Source: an uncultured Fretibacterium sp.
GTDB taxonomy: Bacteria; Synergistota; Synergistia; Synergistales; Aminobacteriaceae
NCBI GenBank assembly: GCA_905373185.1
Contig: CAJPSE010000085.1
Location: 1 to 6,925, forward strand
Reading direction: 5' to 3'
Length of the DNA: 6,925 bases
Part shown: positions 5,762 through 6,925 of the stretch, one piece after another
Numbering within the stretch: the first letter of the stretch is position 1
Layout of the letters: each line of letters begins with the position of its first letter
Notes under the pieces: generated by a model
Seen by the model: only the letters and a program-made list of their open reading frames with translations
The model's database searches: none
What the model was told of the DNA's origin: nothing
Program-made: the position numbers and the translations under genes

Positions 5762-6288
5762 CCGTGTTCTCCGTCCTGGCCCCGACCCCGCGGCCTGTCC
5801 GCCCGGGCGTCCCGCGTCCTCCGCACGTGCCGGAGCCGCATCGCTTCCCGAAGCTCATCGGGAAGCGCCGGGTGCCGGATGGAGTATTCCTCGTCCAGGG
5901 CGATGACCTGGACGGCGCGGCGGGTCCTGATGTTGACGAGGATGGGGGCCCTCAGATCGGCCGTCATCCTCCACGGCTCCACCTCGGGGACGGAGAGCAC
6001 GGTCAGCAGCACCAGGTCCGACGCCTCCGGTGCTCCTACCAGCTCCAGGTCGTCCTCTGGAATGCGCGCGTTGTAGTCCGGCATCAGGGCCTCCGGGGCC
6101 GTCACCGGCAGTGCCGGGCCCCCGTCGTCGATGCTCTGGAGCCATCGGATGGGGCTCTCTCCGTCGTCCAGCAGAATCCAGTCCCGCCTCTCCTCGAAAG
6201 CGGGCATGCCACGGGGAAAGGACAGCACGTCCTCGTCCGCAAACGGAATTTCGCCGAAATATTTGGTCTCCAGGATATGGTTCGCCAT
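5755..6288 (-). CDS. fliW: Flagellar assembly factor FliW
   Basis: FliW binds free flagellin and, alternatively, CsrA; when flagellin is exported, FliW is released and removes CsrA from the flagellin mRNA. Family landmarks are visible: T-K-Y-F-G-E-I (8-14), L-S-F-P-R-G-M-P-A-F-E (22-32), W-L-Q-S-I-D-D (49-55), L-L-T-V-L-S-V-P (94-101), A-D-L-R-A-P-I-L-V-N (110-119) and Q-V-I-A-L-D-E-E-Y-S-I-R-H-P (127-140). The usual protein ends near that last motif at about 140-150 residues; here a charged, Arg-rich tail runs to 177. The ATG at 6288 has GAGG (6302-6299) 10 nt upstream, and the domain begins at once. It is the first recognised gene of the fliW-csrA-flagellin set. Confidence 0.93.
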   Translation of the reverse strand: MANHILETKYFGEIPFADEDVLSFPRGMPAFEERRDWILLDDGESPIRWLQSIDDGGPALPVTAPEALMPDYNARIPEDDLELVGAPEASDLVLLTVLSVPEVEPWRMTADLRAPILVNIRTRRAVQVIALDEEYSIRHPALPDELREAMRLRHVRRTRDARADRPRGRGQDGEHGC

Positions 6289-6302
6289 CTCAGGCCCGCC
6301 TC

Positions 6303-6372
6303 AAAAACGGGAGAGGATAGAAGAGTGGAAGGCAGAAAAACAGAGGGTAAAAAAGGGGATGCGCAAGAAGGG
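6303..6372. other. Purine-rich tract upstream of fliW
   Basis: On the plus strand 61 of 70 bases are purines, so a fliW-direction transcript would carry a long C/U-rich stretch shortly before the GAGG ribosome binding site. Such sequence is poor in structure and would leave the site open, or could bind a protein. In the minus strand it would encode a Pro/Leu/Phe-rich peptide, which looks like a by-product of base composition. Confidence 0.6.
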
Positions 6373-6440
6373 CAGCGTCGCCCGCGGCCGGGGAGGCCCA
6401 CGTAGAAACGCCGACCCTGGGTGTACGTCTCGACAAACGT

Positions 6441-6474
6441 GACGGGACTAAAGGAGAGTCCTGTCGTTTTTTTT
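6441..6474 (+). terminator. Orphan plus-strand intrinsic terminator
   Basis: GACGGGACT (6441-6449) pairs with AGTCCTGTC (6457-6465) through nine pairs including one G-U, with the loop AAAGGAG, followed by G and eight T (6467-6474). This is a strong terminator for plus-strand transcription. No plus-strand gene is evident upstream as far as rpn's convergent neighbour, only genes on the opposite strand, so it may end a small RNA or limit antisense transcription. On the minus strand it lacks a proper T-run. Confidence 0.75.
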
Positions 6475-6510
6475 GAGTTTCTTGATTTTTCGATTGGTGG
6501 TGCGCGGGAT

Positions 6511-6603
6511 CTATGTCCTGTATACCCCCCCCCCCCATATAACGCGGAGGACCTTCATCTGTCGGCACTGTGCCAACGACGCTTTGCGGGTATCGCCGTT
6601 CAC
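6511..6603 (-). CDS. Small ORF with a perfect ribosome binding site, interrupted at a G12 tract (hypothetical)
   Basis: On the minus strand AAAGGAGG (6618-6611) is followed 7 nt later by GTG (6603-6601), the best Shine-Dalgarno in this region. The ORF encodes 30 residues beginning M-N-G-D-T-R-K-A-S-L-A-Q-C-R and ends at TAG soon after a run of 12 G. I recognise no family. One additional G would shift it into a frame that stays open to a TGA at 6292-6290, one base before the fliW ATG, giving 104 residues. The downstream part is low-complexity and Pro-rich, so it may be a leader peptide, a decayed gene or nothing. Confidence 0.25.
   Translation of the reverse strand: MNGDTRKASLAQCRQMKVLRVIWGGGVYRT
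6525..6536. repeat. Homopolymer of 12 C (12 G on the fliW strand)
   Basis: A run of 12 identical C/G bases, the longest homopolymer in the window. Tracts of this length are prone to slipped-strand mispairing in bacteria and are also a common place for sequencing or assembly error. It lies within the small minus-strand ORF about 240 bp upstream of fliW. Confidence 0.95.
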
Positions 6604-6613
6604 GATGGTTCCT

Positions 6614-6660
6614 CCTTTAAAATAAGATAATAAGTAAAATTAAGATAACAAGATTAACTT
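6614..6660 (-). promoter_or_regulatory. AT-rich promoter-like block, probable source of fliW-operon transcription
   Basis: This block of about 47 bp is nearly all A/T in a GC-rich setting. On the minus strand TTGTTA (6651-6646) stands 16 bp before TATCTT (6629-6624); each matches its consensus at four of six positions. TTATCTTA occurs twice, 18 bp apart (6648-6641 and 6630-6623). Position and composition suggest a promoter for leftward transcription, but the hexamers are weak and a rightward promoter for the gene at 6807 is also possible. A start just below 6620 would leave almost no leader before AAAGGAGG. Confidence 0.3.
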
Positions 6661-6806
6661 CTGGACTTTCTAGGGCACTGGGACACCGCTTTCGGGGGTA
6701 ACCCCAAAAAGGTTTCCCTCGCGTCCCCGCATCAGTATACCCCATTCTTAACCGGTTCCCTTACAGTTTCGGAAGTTTGCGGGAGAAAGTTGAACACGGA
6801 CAGCTC

Positions 6807-6925
6807 ATGGCGCTGAAGCCGGACGTTACGATGAGCATCGTCAAGAGCTACGAGGCCGGCGCCGTCCCGGCCCTGGCCCTGATGTCCATCCTCATGCTGG
6901 GCCTGGGCCTCGGGGCCCGCACCGT
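6807..6925 (+). CDS. N-terminal fragment of an unrecognised membrane protein (3' end outside window)
   Basis: The frame from ATG at 6807 is open to the window edge, giving 39 complete residues. They start M-A-L-K-P-D-V-T-M-S-I-V-K-S-Y-E and continue into a hydrophobic stretch (A-G-A-V-P-A-L-A-L-M-S-I-L-M-L-G-L-G-L-G, 17-36), probably a first membrane helix. Third codon positions are almost all G or C, like the genes in the rest of the window, which supports coding. The start is uncertain: only a weak GGA precedes it, the ATG at 6831 is an alternative, and the frame is open further upstream without a better start. I do not recognise the family; a transporter is likely only in the general sense of a multi-helix start. 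Confidence 0.5.
   Translation, partial: MALKPDVTMSIVKSYEAGAVPALALMSILMLGLGLGART

Larger units (their letters stand above)
6289..6806. other. 518-bp intergenic region between divergent fliW and a membrane protein gene
   Basis: No gene is recognised with confidence. From left to right it holds a purine-rich tract (6303-6372), a plus-strand intrinsic terminator (6441-6474), a C12 run (6525-6536), a small minus-strand ORF (6603-6511), the inverted repeat GGCAC-T-GTGCC (6564-6574), an AT-rich block (6614-6660), a GGGG/CCCC hairpin near 6700 with no T-run on either strand, and the palindrome AACCGGTT (6750-6757). I found no tRNA, SRP RNA or 6S-like signature. The promoter of the fliW operon is expected on the minus strand here. 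Confidence 0.7.

Noticed and set aside
6564..6574. TGGCAC near a dyad as a sigma-54 -24 element
   Set aside because: No TTGCA-type -12 element follows at the required spacing on the minus strand, and the other strand has none either.
6583..6619. Sigma-28-type flagellar promoter on the minus strand (TAAA and GGCGATAC)
   Set aside because: The -10 matches GCCGATAA at six of eight bases, but the spacing is 18 rather than about 15, and it would lie inside the small ORF downstream of its Shine-Dalgarno.
6695..6715. GGGG/CCCC hairpin as a terminator
   Set aside because: The T-run precedes rather than follows the stem on the minus strand, and A residues follow it on the plus strand.

Overview
This GC-rich bacterial window looks like Synergistota. 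The best clue is the flagellin: its N-terminus (MRIYHNIPALYAYNSLNATN) and its Q-M-R-E-L-S-V helix resemble flagellins I recall from that phylum, and it sits beside fliW and csrA. This placement comes from remembered family features, not a search, and I cannot name the genus.

Left part, plus strand. Positions 2-91 hold the C-terminal end of what is probably an osmoprotectant ABC permease. A perfect TATAAT follows at 109-114, then a GNAT acetyltransferase of the YhhY/AaaT type (153-668). Convergent to it is a minus-strand Rpn-family PD-(D/E)XK nuclease gene (712-1719). It has its own extended -10 promoter, six AACGT motifs between promoter and start codon, four 24-bp tandem repeats in its 3' part, and a good internal ribosome binding site that could give a separate C-terminal protein.

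Centre, minus strand. Reading right to left, fliW (6288-5755), csrA (5761-5447) and a 1114-residue flagellin (5295-1951) form one flagellin-homeostasis module. fliW and csrA overlap by 7 nt. A 151-nt leader separates csrA from the flagellin. It carries a small hairpin with GGA in its loop, and a second GGA sits in the Shine-Dalgarno 16 nt away. This is the arrangement expected for CsrA repression of flagellin translation, relieved when FliW sequesters CsrA. A strong intrinsic terminator closes the flagellin transcript at 1924-1893 and separates it from the rpn promoter.

Right part. The 518-bp stretch 6289-6806 has no confidently recognised gene but much structure: a purine-rich tract, an orphan plus-strand terminator, a run of 12 C, a small minus-strand ORF with a perfect Shine-Dalgarno, and an AT-rich promoter-like block. 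A plus-strand membrane protein gene starts at about 6807 and runs off the window.

The items most worth following up are the two-site CsrA leader, the possible Rpn toxin/intragenic antitoxin pair with its repeat-rich promoter region, and the unexplained region upstream of fliW.
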